DNA from: Sceloporus undulatus
Taxonomy: Eukaryota; Chordata; Lepidosauria; Squamata; Phrynosomatidae
Assembly (NCBI RefSeq): GCF_019175285.1
Contig: NC_056523.1
Coordinates: 186,757,894 to 186,821,893 of the forward strand
Length of the DNA stretch: 64,000 nt
Reading direction: 5' to 3'
This document shows, piece by piece, positions 24,446 to 34,617 of this stretch. Positions within the stretch are counted from its first letter, which is position 1, and each line of letters begins with the position of its first letter. A model generated the notes under the pieces. It was given only the letters and a program-made list of their open reading frames with translations. It was not told the DNA's origin and did not search any database. The position numbers and the translations under genes are program-made.

Positions 24446-24609
24446 TAGGGATGGGGTCATGGAGATGGCAGCCTATCTAATAAAAGGGTTGTGTGGTTAT
24501 TCTAACTGTTTATTCTTGAATATTCATTTTAAAAACAATGCACTGAATTTCTGGCAGACTATAATAAAGTGGATCTCCTTGCACAAAGAAATGCAGATGA
24601 AGACAAAGT

Positions 24610-24848
24610 CCTGTTATAGACTGCCAAAATAAGCTGCTTCGGGTCTCTTTGGAGGTATGGCCTAGTTTATGATGCATGCGATGCACGCATCCTAAGAATC
24701 TGGAAGCTGCACCAAAGCTGCACTCCAGTGCTTCAGAATGGAGTGTGGCTTTGGCACGACCTCCAGACTCTTAGGACCCATGCATCATTTAAATAGCATA
24801 CCTCCAACAAGACCCGAAGCAGCTTTATTTTGGCAGTCTGTAACAGGC
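24610..24848. mobile_element. Complete long foldback element
   Basis: The arms CCTGTTATAGACTGCC and GGCAGTCTGTAACAGG pair over about 100 bases around a short centre. It spans the point where the duplicated block ends. Confidence 0.75.
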
Positions 24849-25524
24849 CAAAGACTTGTCTAAATCTCCAAACAAAGGAGGAGGGGTGGGTTTTTTCTGA
24901 TGTTTTTATCTAATGCTTTATTTCTTGAGCCTGTCTGACCATCACTTTAGGTAACACAAGGCACCATTCCCTTTCAAGATCTTGGGGATAAAAGAAGTGG
25001 CAACTATTAACATAGTGGAATATACAAGGACTCAAACCCAGATTTTTTTTTTAAATCAGGTCTTGGCCATGGATGTATGATCTTGCCAGCGTTACCTTCT
25101 AACCACTACAAATTAAAAAAAAATCCTTTCAAGGTCTTTCCTTCCCAAATATGATTAAATTTACACATATGGGTAAACCCCTATCAGAAATGAACTGAAC
25201 TAAAATTGTCATACTTGCCTAATAGACAGCACAATTGTGATCTTTCAAAAAGAAAGAAACAACTACACACATATTCCCCCCAGTGGTATCTCATGGTTTC
25301 TTAGTACTGTGCATGCTATACCTGTTTGAGAACCTGGGTCCATCATCTCGGATAGCTCCTTTCAGGTTCAAGCGAAGTTTGAATGGAGATGGACACCATC
25401 AGTTGGCACTGCTCCCCCTGGGCATCTTCCTTTCACCCATATGGATTCTGAGGCCACCAGCTGAGGCTGCTTCAGGCTGGAAAAGAATGTGGAGGAAAGA
25501 AAGCTCAGGGTAATGTGCAGCCTG
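24849..25524. other. Intergenic stretch
   Basis: No gene or recognisable repeat. Confidence 0.4.
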
Positions 25525-25738
25525 AAGTTGCATCTACACTGTTTGATACTGCTTTAGCTGTCATGGCTCCTAGCTGTGGAATGCTGGGATTTCTAATGTT
25601 GTCCAATATTTAGCCTTCTCTTACAGTGAGCTTGGTGCCCCCAACAAACTACAAATCCCACAATTCTATTGGATGAAGCCATGACAGTTCGAGTGGTGTC
25701 AAGCTGCTTTCAGTTTGCAGTGTGGCACCAGCCTGAGA
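25525..25738. mobile_element. Foldback element
   Basis: The arms GCATCTACACTGTTTGATAC and GTGTGGCACC-type ends surround a CTACAAATCCCA block. It belongs to the same broad family as 37310-37740. Confidence 0.65.
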
Positions 25739-25805
25739 CACACACATGAAAAACTAAACTGCAAAGAATGAAATGCTAAAGTGGAGGGAAATGCCCTTTG
25801 TCGAA

Positions 25806-26835
25806 AAAATAAAGCTTAAAACTCTACTGTACCTCTAAGTGGAGCAGCAAGGCTTTGGCATCAGCCCTGAGAACAGGCTCCTTTTGCTGGGGATGATCAT
25901 TAGCTCTGAGAAAAAGATGCATTGCTTTGCAGAGCGCAGAAGCAAATGCTTCCAACAAACAGCAAAGAGGAGAGTTTTGTTGTAATGTGATGGGAAGAAT
26001 TTCAGGGTGGTTTCTTGAAGAGGGGCATACCAGAAGACAGTGGCTCTCCAGGGAACAAGATAATCAAAGATGGAAGCCATCCTAGAGGATTTGGAGCATG
26101 AAGGCCCCAGAACAATTATACAACCAGCAGGAGACTTTCCCAAGCCAACCTCTCTGAAGCTGCGAGGAGAAAGCAATTAAACCCAAGAACAAAAGTTCTC
26201 TTTTGGATTATTCCAAAGATCACATGGATGGTGAGATTAGGCATTGCCCTTTTTTCACCCAAAAACCTTAAAGCCAAACTAAGATGAGCCAGGCTTGAGA
26301 GAGAATGGAAAAGAAAAGTCCAAACCAATCCATGTGTTCCCATTTTCCTGCTCAAGACTGGAATTTCAAATTCAAACCAATTGTCTGACTATGAATTGTA
26401 TACTAAGATCTTGAGAGTATTAATACCCAGAGCATAGTAACTATTGAATTTGCCAAATGGCACATAAGAGAATGAAATAGTAAGATGCTATTTAACAGGT
26501 ATCAAATATTTATTTGCCACAATTGTATCATCCACAGCCTGAAAGATTTATGTGGGTTTTTTAAATTACAACTCCCAGAATTTCCCAGGAATTCACTGGA
26601 TAGTGGATTCTGGGAACTATAGGCCCCCAAAGTGACTTTACCAAACCCCACCCTTACTCTGAGTTGACCTGAATCCTAATGCTGACCTCAAGAAGGAATG
26701 GCCTTCAGGGAGAAGTAGTGGAAGAAGAGAAATACGACAGCAGCTTCGCTGAGCTGGGTTCCCATCCATATGTATGCACTATAACTTCCATCACCTTCAG
26801 CCAGCTCTGGCAAGTGGCCATGACTCTATAGCTTG
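25806..26835. repeat. Related segment without the L1 (empty site)
   Basis: It matches 1-843, then 7853-7970, then 8731-8835 in order, and lacks the L1 and the L2 stretch. At 26574-26600 it reads CCCAGGAATTCACTGG, the uninterrupted L1 target. Divergence from the first copy is visible throughout, so it is not the same kind of recent or technical copy as 13971-24840. Confidence 0.75.
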
Positions 26836-27288
26836 CTCTGAAAATCCATTCCTGCCCCTGCTGCCCCCCAAAAATGAAGACTGCAGCCAAAATCAGATGG
26901 AACAAGGAAGGCGGTGCAAGGTTGGGAGATGATGTCGACATCTTTTCTAGGCAAGAGGTCCCAGTGAGTTCCACTTCACCACTGATCCTGTAGAGGAGAA
27001 GACAAGGGTAAGATTAAAAAGTGAGGAAACTCAAACTGAAATCAGGAAAACTATAAATGAGTCAATAAAAAGGAAATTTTAAATCAACAAATTCAATCAC
27101 AGGAAGTTCATCAAGCTCATACATGGGTTTCAGTACACACAGACATGTGCACTGACTACGGTTCAGCCTCCGTGTCACTTACATGTGAGATTTTTCTCTA
27201 CAGAAAGTGAGATTGTTTACTTTTGACATAATTAAGGTCAGATGAAACTGAGACAAATTTGAAACTGAGACAAATTTGTCAAGATCAA
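26836..27288. other. Intergenic stretch
   Basis: Homology to the first segment ends near 26835. No gene was recognised. Confidence 0.4.
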
Positions 27289-27832
27289 GAGAGGTAATAG
27301 TGCCACTCTATTCTGCTTTGGAACATTGTGTCCAATTCTGGGCACCACAATTTAAAAAGGATGTTGAGAAACTAGAGTATGTCCAAAGGAGGGCATCGAA
27401 TATGGTGAAGGGTCTGGAAACCCATGTCCTATGAGGAACAACTTAGGGAGCTGGGGATGTTTAGCCTGGAGAAGAGAAGGTTAAGAGGTGATATGATAGC
27501 CCTGTTTAAATACTTGAAGGGATGTCATATTGAGGAGGGAGCAAGCTTGTTTCCTGCTGCTCCACAGACTAGGACCCAGGGCAATGGATGCAAGCTCCAG
27601 GAAAAAGAGATTCCACCTCAACATTAGGAAGAACTTCCTGAGATTAAGAGGTGTTCGACAGTGGAACACACTCCTTCCTTGGAAATTTTAGTGGATTCTC
27701 CTTCCTTAGAGGTCTTTAAAAAAGGCTGGATGGCCATCTGTCGGGGATGCTTTGATTTAGATTTCCTGCATGGCAGGGGGTTGGACTGGATGGCCTTTGC
27801 GGTCTCTTCCAACTCTATGATTCTATTTTTGT
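27289..27832 (+). mobile_element. CR1 LINE, 5'-truncated
   Basis: The ORF2 end is recognisable ([20 protein letters not shown], then ALFKYLKG), followed by the GGGTTGGACTGGATGGCC 3' end. Its differences from the CR1 at 12600 suggest a separate insertion. Confidence 0.85.
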
Positions 27833-27955
27833 CCTGCCATTTCCAGGTCTATTCCAGGGGCACTGGAGATGCTTTGGTTGTCACTTCAATATACTGTACA
27901 AAACTGAACAAAGTTACCACTCTCTATTGTTGATAACCCAATGCAACTTCCCCGT

Positions 27956-28170
27956 CTAATAATAATAACAATAACAACAACAACAATAGAATATTTATTT
28001 ATATCCCACTTCTTCCGTTTTGGGGATTGAAGTGGGTAACAACAAGATTATACATAGTACAAAGAATAATAAAACAACAAGACCCACCTGAATCCCCACA
28101 CCTTACCCTCCCTTCCTAAAATATAGAATTAAGTTAAAAAATCATAAGTAGATAGTAACAGCTTCAAAAA

Positions 28171-28208
<38 letters not shown>

Positions 28209-28265
28209 TTTATTTATATCCCACCTCTCCAAGCAGATCGAAGTGGCTAACAATAATAAAATAAC
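27956..28265 (-). mobile_element. Two LINE (L2-type) 3' tails with simple repeats
   Basis: Two TTTATTTATATCCCAC-type hairpin tails (27990-28050 and 28208-28260) are each preceded by AAT/AAC repeats, the minus-strand arrangement of L2-like 3' ends. A TAA repeat fills 28172-28208. Confidence 0.5.
28172..28208. repeat. TAA microsatellite
   Basis: About twelve uninterrupted TAA units. Confidence 0.95.
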
Positions 28266-28747
28266 ATTAAATTAAACAAATGTCATTAATCTGCGTCAGT
28301 TTTGCGATGCAATTTTCATACCTGAAAACAGTACTATTCAGTTGCTTTAGTCAACTTTTTCAAACACAGGGGTTTTGTTAGTGTCCTACAGAGTTGTGTT
28401 TTTCCCTTGAGCATGCACAGAGTTTATTTCCCGCCCTACTGCACCCACATCACTGAGCCTCCCAAAATAAGTAATGTTTGGGTAGGCTACAGGTTTCCAG
28501 AAATGAACCACCCTTTCTTGCTGTACCCTAGGGTTGTACAATATACTAGGAAATACCTGGGAGTAGACAGCATCGGTGTATCGTCCAAGTAGGGCTGGAC
28601 CCCTGCAAGCCGCTCAAGACATATGAGTTCGACACAGTGGACAGCTCAGCCAATCATAAGGCAGAGGTCACCACAAGGTATGGTAGGCCATGGCCAACTC
28701 TCCAATAGCCCTGTATGGCTTAGTCCAGATGGTCAGAAAGACCATTA

Positions 28748-28950
28748 CAGTGAGCCCTTCGTATCCACTGGGTTTGATTCTAAAACCCATGGATTCTCAA
28801 GTCCCATTATATGCAATGGGGTGGTGTTATTATTATTACAGTGGACCCTTGGTATCCACTGGGATTCAGTTCTGTGGATACCCAAATCCATGGATGCTCA
28901 AGTTCCATTAAAAATAATAGAGAGTAAAATGGTGTCCCTTCTACAAAATG
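28748..28950. mobile_element. MER2/Tigger-like element, two 5' ends
   Basis: CAGTGAGCCCTTCGTATCC (28748) and CAGTGGACCCTTGGTATCC (28839) are two successive copies of the same terminus, each after TA. The second continues with GGATGCTCAAGTTCC and ATGGTGTCCCTTCT blocks. The 3' end is missing. Confidence 0.65.
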
Positions 28951-28967
28951 GCAAAGCAATCTTGTAG

Positions 28968-29175
28968 CACCTTGTGGTGTAGGGGTTTGAGCACTGGACT
29001 ATAACTCTGGGGACCAGGGTTCACTTTCCAGCTTGGCCATAAAACCCACTGGGTGACCCTGGGCAAGTCACATACTCTTGGCCTCAGGGGAAGGCAGTGG
29101 CAAACCTCCTGAAGAAATCATCCAAGAAAACCCCTTGGGTTGGAAACGACTTGAAGGTACTCAGTAACAACAGAA
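28968..29175 (+). mobile_element. Sauria-type SINE
   Basis: tRNA-like head (GTGGTGTAGGGGTTTGAGC), GACCAGGGTTCAC, CACTGGGTGACCCTGGGC, and a Bov-B-like tail (GGAAACGACTTGAAGG, then AACAACAGA). Confidence 0.85.
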
Positions 29176-29187
29176 TCTTTGTGACTG

Positions 29188-29396
29188 ACTGAGGTCCAAA
29201 ACACACTGCAGAAATAATCCAGTTTGAGACCTCTTTAACTGCCCTAGCTCAGTTCTAGGGAGTTCTGGGAACTGTAGTTTTGTGAGACATTTCGCCTTTT
29301 ATGTCAGAGCGCTTAAACTACAGTTCCCAGGAACGGAGCCAAGGCAGTTAAAGTGGTCTCAAACTGAGTTCATTCTGCAAAGTGTTTTGGAGCTGT
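29188..29396. mobile_element. Foldback element, CCAAAACACACTGCAG family
   Basis: The arms GTTTGAGACCTCTTTAACTG and CAGTTAAAGTGGTCTCAAAC pair. The ends are GGTCCAAAACACACTGCAG and an imperfect inverse. Non-coding. Confidence 0.75.
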
Positions 29397-29429
29397 GTGA
29401 AAGAGATTGTGGCATGAGTTTTCGTAGAC

Positions 29430-29515
29430 TTTGAGAGTTGCACAGACTTGGGCCAAGTCACATTCTCTCAGCCTCAGAGGAAAGCAGTGGTAAAACCTCC
29501 TCTAAAACCTGTGAT
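29430..29515 (+). mobile_element. Sauria-type SINE fragment
   Basis: Only the GGGCCAAGTCACATTCTCTC to TGGTAAAACCTCC middle part is present. Confidence 0.6.
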
Positions 29516-29758
29516 AGTAAGTCAGTGTTGACTTTAAGATCCATAATAGGAACAAGAAGGAGAGTGGGACTTCTAAATTCTCAACTGGGAGAGATGGATA
29601 GTTTATTCTTATTTTGCTCTTATATAGGATGGGGAATACTCCCGATTCAGCATCTGATAACCTGAGTTTCCATTGTGCTGCTGATCGTCTTCCCAAACAG
29701 ACATTGGGTCATTCCAATACCAATAGCCTTGATGAGACATAGGCTGCCCTTTACTTAC

Positions 29759-29849
29759 ATGTCAACATCCTTCCCATAACCAGGATGGTCTGGATCCATA
29801 GAACATTTGAGTATTTCTGAAGCCAGGTAGCCAGGAGTCCCACAGATCT
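29759..29849 (-). pseudogene. PHKG-like exon 4 of 4, activation loop
   Basis: A 91-base exon after CCCATAG. It reads [18 protein letters not shown], then HPGYGKDVD, and ends in a split methionine before a GTAAGT donor. The proline of the APE motif is replaced by serine. Confidence 0.87.
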
Positions 29850-30004
29850 CTATGGGATGGAAGAAAGGAAAGGAATTTGCTTTTGGTTGTAGACCAGTGG
29901 AGATAAAATACAAAATGCTATATAAGAAGTACAAAATACAACACAGCATAAAATGTAAGTGCAATGTACAATAGAATATTCTGAGAAATCTGTTATTATT
30001 ATTA

Positions 30005-30203
30005 TGATTAGTATTGTTGTTTTGTGCCTTCCAAATCCTAACTTATGGTGATCCTAAAGGGACCCTATAATGGGGTTTTCTTGGCCAAATTTGTTCAGAG
30101 GAGGTTTGCTTCCCATGAGTCTGAGAGAGTGTGACTTGCCCAAAGTCACACAAAGAGTTTCATGGCTGAGCTGGGAATCGAACCCTATTTTCCAGAGTCG
30201 TAT
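30005..30203 (-). mobile_element. Sauria-type SINE, 5'-truncated, in PHKG-like intron
   Basis: The plus strand shows the inverted tail (TTGTGCCTTCCAAATCC), then GGGGTTTTCTTGG, GAGAGAGTGTGACTTGCCC and GAATCGAACCC. The tRNA head is missing. Confidence 0.8.
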
Positions 30204-30384
30204 TGCTGAGTGCCTTCAAATAATTTCCAACTTATAAAGACCATCTCACAGGGTTTTCTTGGCAAGATGTATTCAGAGGTGGTTTTGCCTTGGCTGTCTT
30301 CGGAGACTGAGAGAGCGTAACTTGCCCAAAGTCACCTGTGGGTTTCCATGTCTGAGCAAGGATTCAAACCGTGGTCTCCAAAGT
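30204..30384 (-). mobile_element. Sauria-type SINE abutting a splice donor
   Basis: A second minus-strand copy in tandem with the previous one, in the same orientation as the PHKG-like gene. Its truncated 5' end (TTTGGAGACCACGG on the minus strand) begins about two bases inside the intron. Confidence 0.75.
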
Positions 30385-30386
30385 AC

Positions 30387-30550
30387 CTTTCAGTTTCTCG
30401 TTTTCCTTCAGCTGGCAAGAGAAGCCAAAGTCGGACAGTATGATGTTCATGTTGTCGCCGAGAAGGATGTTCTCCAGCTTGAGGTCTCTGTGGACGATGT
30501 CTGTGGAATGGAGGTACTGGATCACTTCCAGAAGGGCCCACATGATCTTC
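30387..30550 (-). pseudogene. PHKG-like exon 3 of 4, catalytic loop
   Basis: A 164-base exon after CCTTTGGCAG. It reads [15 protein letters not shown], then [10 protein letters not shown] and [10 protein letters not shown]. The HRD aspartate, the loop asparagine and DFG are kept. The donor GTACTT runs straight into a SINE at its second or third base. The intron upstream is only 89 bases. Confidence 0.88.
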
Positions 30551-30639
30551 CTGCCAAAGGAAGGTAAAAAGATGTTTCCAAAGCTTGGACTCAACACATG
30601 CGTTCCCCGTTTGAAAGGGAAGGACCCCAAATGGTTGAC

Positions 30640-30705
30640 CTGGTTTCCTTCTCACTTAAGGTCACTTTTTCTGTGAGATAGTCAAAGAGTTACCCTCTCT
30701 TCATT
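30640..30705 (-). pseudogene. PHKG-like exon 2 of 4, with stop codon
   Basis: A 66-base exon after ATGCAG. It reads MKRG, then TAA (30692-30690), then [16 protein letters not shown] and a split arginine. The donor is GTCAAC, weaker than the GTAAGT of the first exon. Its length and phase agree exactly with the family. Confidence 0.85.
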
Positions 30706-30960
30706 CTGCATTCAGGGAGCGGAGGGGGGGGGGGAGAGAAGAAAAACTCCATATTAAAAATAATCTGAACAAGGATGATAGGAACAGAGCTTGGAGCAAT
30801 CACATTCTTTCAGGATTACAGCTCCCAGAATCCCCACTAACCATACTCCCATTAAATGCCTTTAATGGGAATTTCAATTTCCAATAATCATTTGCTGGAG
30901 CACATGGATGCAGATCTGTCTTTACTGCCTCCTTGGCTTGCTTTCTTTGGCTAGGAAATA

Positions 30961-31692
30961 CAGGCTGAGTCCCTCTTATCCAAAATGCTTGGGACCAGAA
31001 ATTTCAGATTTGTTCAGATTTTGGAATATTTGCATATACAGTAGTCTCAATTATCCGACATAAACGGGACCGACTGCTTGTCGGATGACCGAAAATATGG
31101 GATCATCCAATGACGGCACGTGTGCACATGCACACGCACCACCATTGGGGACAGTGGCTCCCTTGGGGCTGAAGGACTCCTTCAGTCCAAAGGGAGTCCT
31201 GGTTTCCCTCAGCTCTAAGGAAAGCAAGCCGCCGGGGAGGGGACCAGGCCAAGGCCAGAGTCCCTTCCTCGGCAGCCTGGTTTCCCTCAGCTCAAAGGGA
31301 GCTCCACAGAGCTCCCTTCCAGCTGAGGGAAAGCTAACGCCGGCGGGGCTTTGGCCCCCTTCTCTCCAAAAGGAGCCCAAGAGCTTCCTTTGGAGGGAAG
31401 GCTAGTGCCGGCGGGAAGGGTCGGATAATCCGGAATGTCGGATTAGTGAAACTCAGATAACTGAGACTCTACTGTATATATATAAGGAGATACCTTGGAG
31501 ATGGGACCCAAGTCTCAACACAACATCCATTCATGTTTCATGGACGCCTTATACATAAATCCTGGACTACATTTGTAATAATTTTGTGCACAAAACAATT
31601 TCTGTAAACTGAACCATCGGGAAACATCTGTGGAAATGGTTTTTTGGAAGATTTCGGAGTTTGGAATCGCGGCTAGCGGGGACTCAAACCTG
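30961..31692. mobile_element. pogo/Tigger-like element, host of a nested insertion
   Basis: The ends CAGGCTGAGTCCC and GGGACTCAAACCTG are imperfect inverts, flanked by TA on both sides. It is the same family as 10731-11070 and 38735-39049. The inner element at 31039-31474 interrupts it. Confidence 0.75.
31039..31474. mobile_element. Nested GC-rich TA-flanked element
   Basis: A 436-base element with inverted ends CAGTAGTCTCAATTATCC and an imperfect inverse ending GACTCTACTG, with TA at both borders. The interior is GC-rich and itself partly inverted (ACCAGGCC and related blocks). It lies in the long PHKG-like intron. Confidence 0.75.
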
Positions 31693-32174
31693 TACCGTTT
31701 TTTATAAGCATCTCGTTCTACCCATGTTTTGTTGCTCTGGGATTTCTTTCAAAGCGAAGCACTCTCCAGTTAGGACTGGAGTTCTGAGGGGCATAAAAAT
31801 AGACTCCAAACCCTTAAGCAAAGGTAACAAAGAAACCTGAGCCATCGGCCCAAGAAGAGCAGAAAGCCAGAAGAGGAGGGATGTGGAACAGCTATTGCAA
31901 CAACAACAGCTCAGTCCAGTCCTGCTTCCTACTTTCTGCCATGGTCAAGCAGAGGTTTCTGAGACAATGATGAGGATGCGAAGGGAACAGTCCGATCCCA
32001 CTGTCTCTCCCCAGCCTATTTTATTCAAATGTAGACTGCTTTGGTACAAGGAGGTTTCATTTAGCCAGTATTTCCCATCATTAACCAGTGATTGTGCCTT
32101 CCATGGCTTTATCTCCTCTCCAAAGTTGGGCAGCAGCCACGTTCATTCTAAACAAACACAGCATTGGTACTTAC

Positions 32175-32229
32175 AGGTCAAAGGTCAGGAAGAAGAAGGT
32201 ATGGGATTCAAAGCTGTCTTTCAACTGGA
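32175..32229 (-). pseudogene. PHKG-like exon 1 of 4
   Basis: This 55-base exon lies after a TTTATTTCCAG acceptor and before a strong GTAAGTACC donor. It encodes (I)QLKDSFESHTFFFLTFDL with split codons at both ends, matching the N-lobe of the family. Confidence 0.85.
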
Positions 32230-33771
32230 CTGGAAATAAAACACGAGACTTTAATAATGAGCCAAGGAGATCGCGTTGCAAAAAATACCCAAACCCCATC
32301 CAAAACCTGCCCTCCCCGCTTTGCAAACGCAATGGGAACTTTGTTGGAAAGTTGGAGAGGAAAAAGACGGCCACTTTAACTGCCGTGGCTCCATGCTATC
32401 ACAGGTTTAATGCCGTTTGATGCTGCTTTAACTGCCAGGGGTCCATGAAATGGATATGTAGTTTTGTGAGATATTCACAGGCCAAAACATGTTGGGCTTT
32501 TCAGAGAAATAAACAGTTGACCATCCAATGACATGTGAAGTTTGTCTTCCTTTTACTTCCTACAATTACAGGATTTTATCTTGTTTGCATTATCCGAACC
32601 AGATAAAACCTTCTAGAGTCTTGGCATGCAAAACCTATCATCACCAGCCAATGGGCCACAGGACAAAATTCTGCAACTTAAGCCTGCAGCCTGATTTTAA
32701 TAATAGAATAGAGTGGTTTTCACTCAGTTAACTCAGCAGGGAAGAGGAAAGGACTGAAGGAGGTGAGTTCTTGCCCTTCCCAGTAGCTTCAAGCAAAAGC
32801 AAACTGCTGCAGCCTCTCCTAAGTTGTGTGTTCTTCTTCATTAATAATTTTTTGCCATCCTGACCACATTCAAATACTACTTGGCCACACATGTACCCGA
32901 TGTTCATCTATGAAATGTGAAGGGTATATTATCTCTGCAATTCCGTGTCCAAAGAACAATTGTTTACTTTTGCATGCACTTTTGCAGTAAAGTACTTTGT
33001 TGCTAAGAGGCTGTCCAGTTAAACTGTCAGATTATGTTACCAAAAACAAGTTATTTTTGTCAGATTTATGAAGAAACTTGGGAATCTGAGAATTTTCTGA
33101 TCAACACCAAACTGAGCAGACTCCTCATCCATCCCTAATCCTGTCCTGGGCCCTGTGTTGCCCACCAAGCCACATAATAAGTGTAATTTGTGTGGTCCTC
33201 CAGAGGTTGATGAACTATAATTCCTAGCCTTCCTTTTCATTAGCTACACTGACTGATGGGAATTACAGTCCAATGATGCCTGCTGGACTGCATGATTCAT
33301 ACCCTCACACTATGTATTAATATTCAGTAATGACAGAAACTCTTTCCTAACCACAGTTGCCACAGAGCAATAGCAGGAGGATAATCTATTTGTCACTTAC
33401 ACACTCTTATGGCTGTGAGACACAAAGAAAACAGGACAGGTGGGTTCTAGAAGGGTGACCCTTAGTGCTACCTTAGTACTACCAGTCACAAAACCTTTTC
33501 GAGCAAAGATAGACAACTGTTAGGATCAAGGAGCACCACTGGCCCCCAGAAGGCCTTCAAGGAAGCTACATAGACACACACATGAATACACGCACCTTCT
33601 GAAAAAAATTCAAAACATGTTGGCTCCCAAATGCCCTCTAGTGGGCATGGGGGCATTTTACCACTGCCTCCCTCTCAAGTTATATTAGGCATGTGAGTCA
33701 TCATGAATTTTGGATATTTATATATGTATGTCATCCCAAAGCTTTAAAAATACAGAATAACATGAATAATG

Positions 33772-33811
<40 letters not shown>

Positions 33812-33884
33812 TGACAGTAATGACAAAATAATAAATGAAATATTATACAACTGTTTAATATATCAAGGCAAGGAGAAAATACTG
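32230..33884. other. Intergenic stretch with small repeats
   Basis: Contains a partial TTTAACTGCC foldback (32370-32460), a repeat block (32735-32845) inverted relative to 48640-48750, and a TAA microsatellite (33773-33810). No PHKG 5' exon or other gene was recognised. Confidence 0.5.
33773..33810. repeat. TAA microsatellite
   Basis: Roughly twelve TAA units. Confidence 0.95.
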
Positions 33885-34110
33885 TTGTGGTGGTGTTGTG
33901 CCTTCAAGTCATTTCCAACGTATGGCAACCCTGAGGCAATTCTATCACATGATTTTGTTTGGGATTTTTTTGGCAAGATTTGTTCAGGCAGGGATTTTCC
34001 CTCTCTGAGGCTGAGACAGTGAGACTTGCCTAAAGTCACCCAGGGGGGTTCCATGACTGAGCAAGGATTTGAACCCTGTTCTCCACAGCTGTAGTCAAAT
34101 ACTCAGAAAC
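33885..34110 (-). mobile_element. Sauria-type SINE
   Basis: Inverted tail GTGCCTTCAAGTCATTTCC, then GGCAAGATTTGTTCAGG, AGTCACCCAGG and GGATTTGAACCC. Confidence 0.85.
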
Positions 34111-34386
34111 ATATGAAGTATATATGAATAATTATTAAATAGTTCATATTAAATACAGCGCACCCACATTATAAGCGGCTTGAGCTTATGCACAAAGCTG
34201 TACAGAGCTGCACGCAGGGCGCAAGGAGCGGCACATCCCATTTGAACGAATGGGCCGTGCATGCCGCCATGTGCAAGAACATACGCGATATTTGGCTATC
34301 GAGCATACATTATATTTGGCTTACGCGGGGGGGGGGGGGGGGGATGGATTCCCTGTGTAAGCCAAAGGGTGCACTGAGTTTAAAGG

Positions 34387-34617
34387 GCTCAAACAGACAG
34401 GCCAAAAAAGCTGCTTCAAGTAATTTAGAACGTTGCTGTTTAAATACTGCATGAGTCCTAAGAGGCCGGAAGCCGCACCAAAGCAACACTCCAGTCCTAA
34501 GGACTAGAGTGCAGCTTTGGTGCAGCTTCTGGCCTCTTAAGAAGTTTGTGTCATTTACACAGCATACCTCCAAAGTGACCGAAAACAGCTTTATTTTTGC
34601 CTGTCTGTTCGGGCCCA
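34387..34617. mobile_element. Terminal-inverted-repeat element
   Basis: The ends GGGCTCAAACAGACAGGCC and the inverse of GGCCTGTCTGTTCGGGCCC-like sequence (34600-34617) match. The interior is a foldback with AAAGCTGCTTC and GCACCAAAGC blocks, related to 13724-13945. The superfamily was not resolved. Confidence 0.7.

Larger units (their letters stand above)
13971..24840. repeat. Second copy of 4238-13945, indel-rich; likely assembly duplicate
   Basis: Colinear with 4238-13945 throughout, it starts inside L1 ORF2 and ends at exactly the base (24840 = 13945) where the first copy meets the gap. Substitutions are few, but single-base losses and homopolymer changes are dense up to about 23050 and rarer after that. 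Apart from three mobile-element differences it is roughly 600 bases shorter net. It holds L1 (to about 17140), the L2 fragment (about 17330-17770), SINEs, the damaged receptor and CR1. I annotate only the differences separately. Confidence 0.85.
29759..32229 (-). pseudogene. Phosphorylase kinase gamma (PHKG1-like), partial, four exons
   Basis: The family is the calcium-dependent kinase catalytic subunit that phosphorylates glycogen phosphorylase. Four consecutive exons, in correct order and phase, cover the middle of the kinase domain, from the QLKDSFESHTFFFLTFDL strand through the HRDLK catalytic loop and DFG to the activation loop. Some residues are PHKG1-like ([16 protein letters not shown]) and others PHKG2-like ([20 protein letters not shown]), so the paralogue is uncertain. 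Exon 2 carries an in-frame TAA where glutamate of GELFDYL is expected, KPEN reads KLEN, and APE reads ASE. I found no N-terminal exons up to 38000 and no WSTGVIMY-type exon down to 24840. A segmental pseudogene is most likely; one assembly error plus distant exons is less likely. Confidence 0.8.

Noticed and set aside
34188-34454. Plus-strand frame over the G run near 34327
   Set aside because: It is created by a homopolymer and the end of a TIR element.
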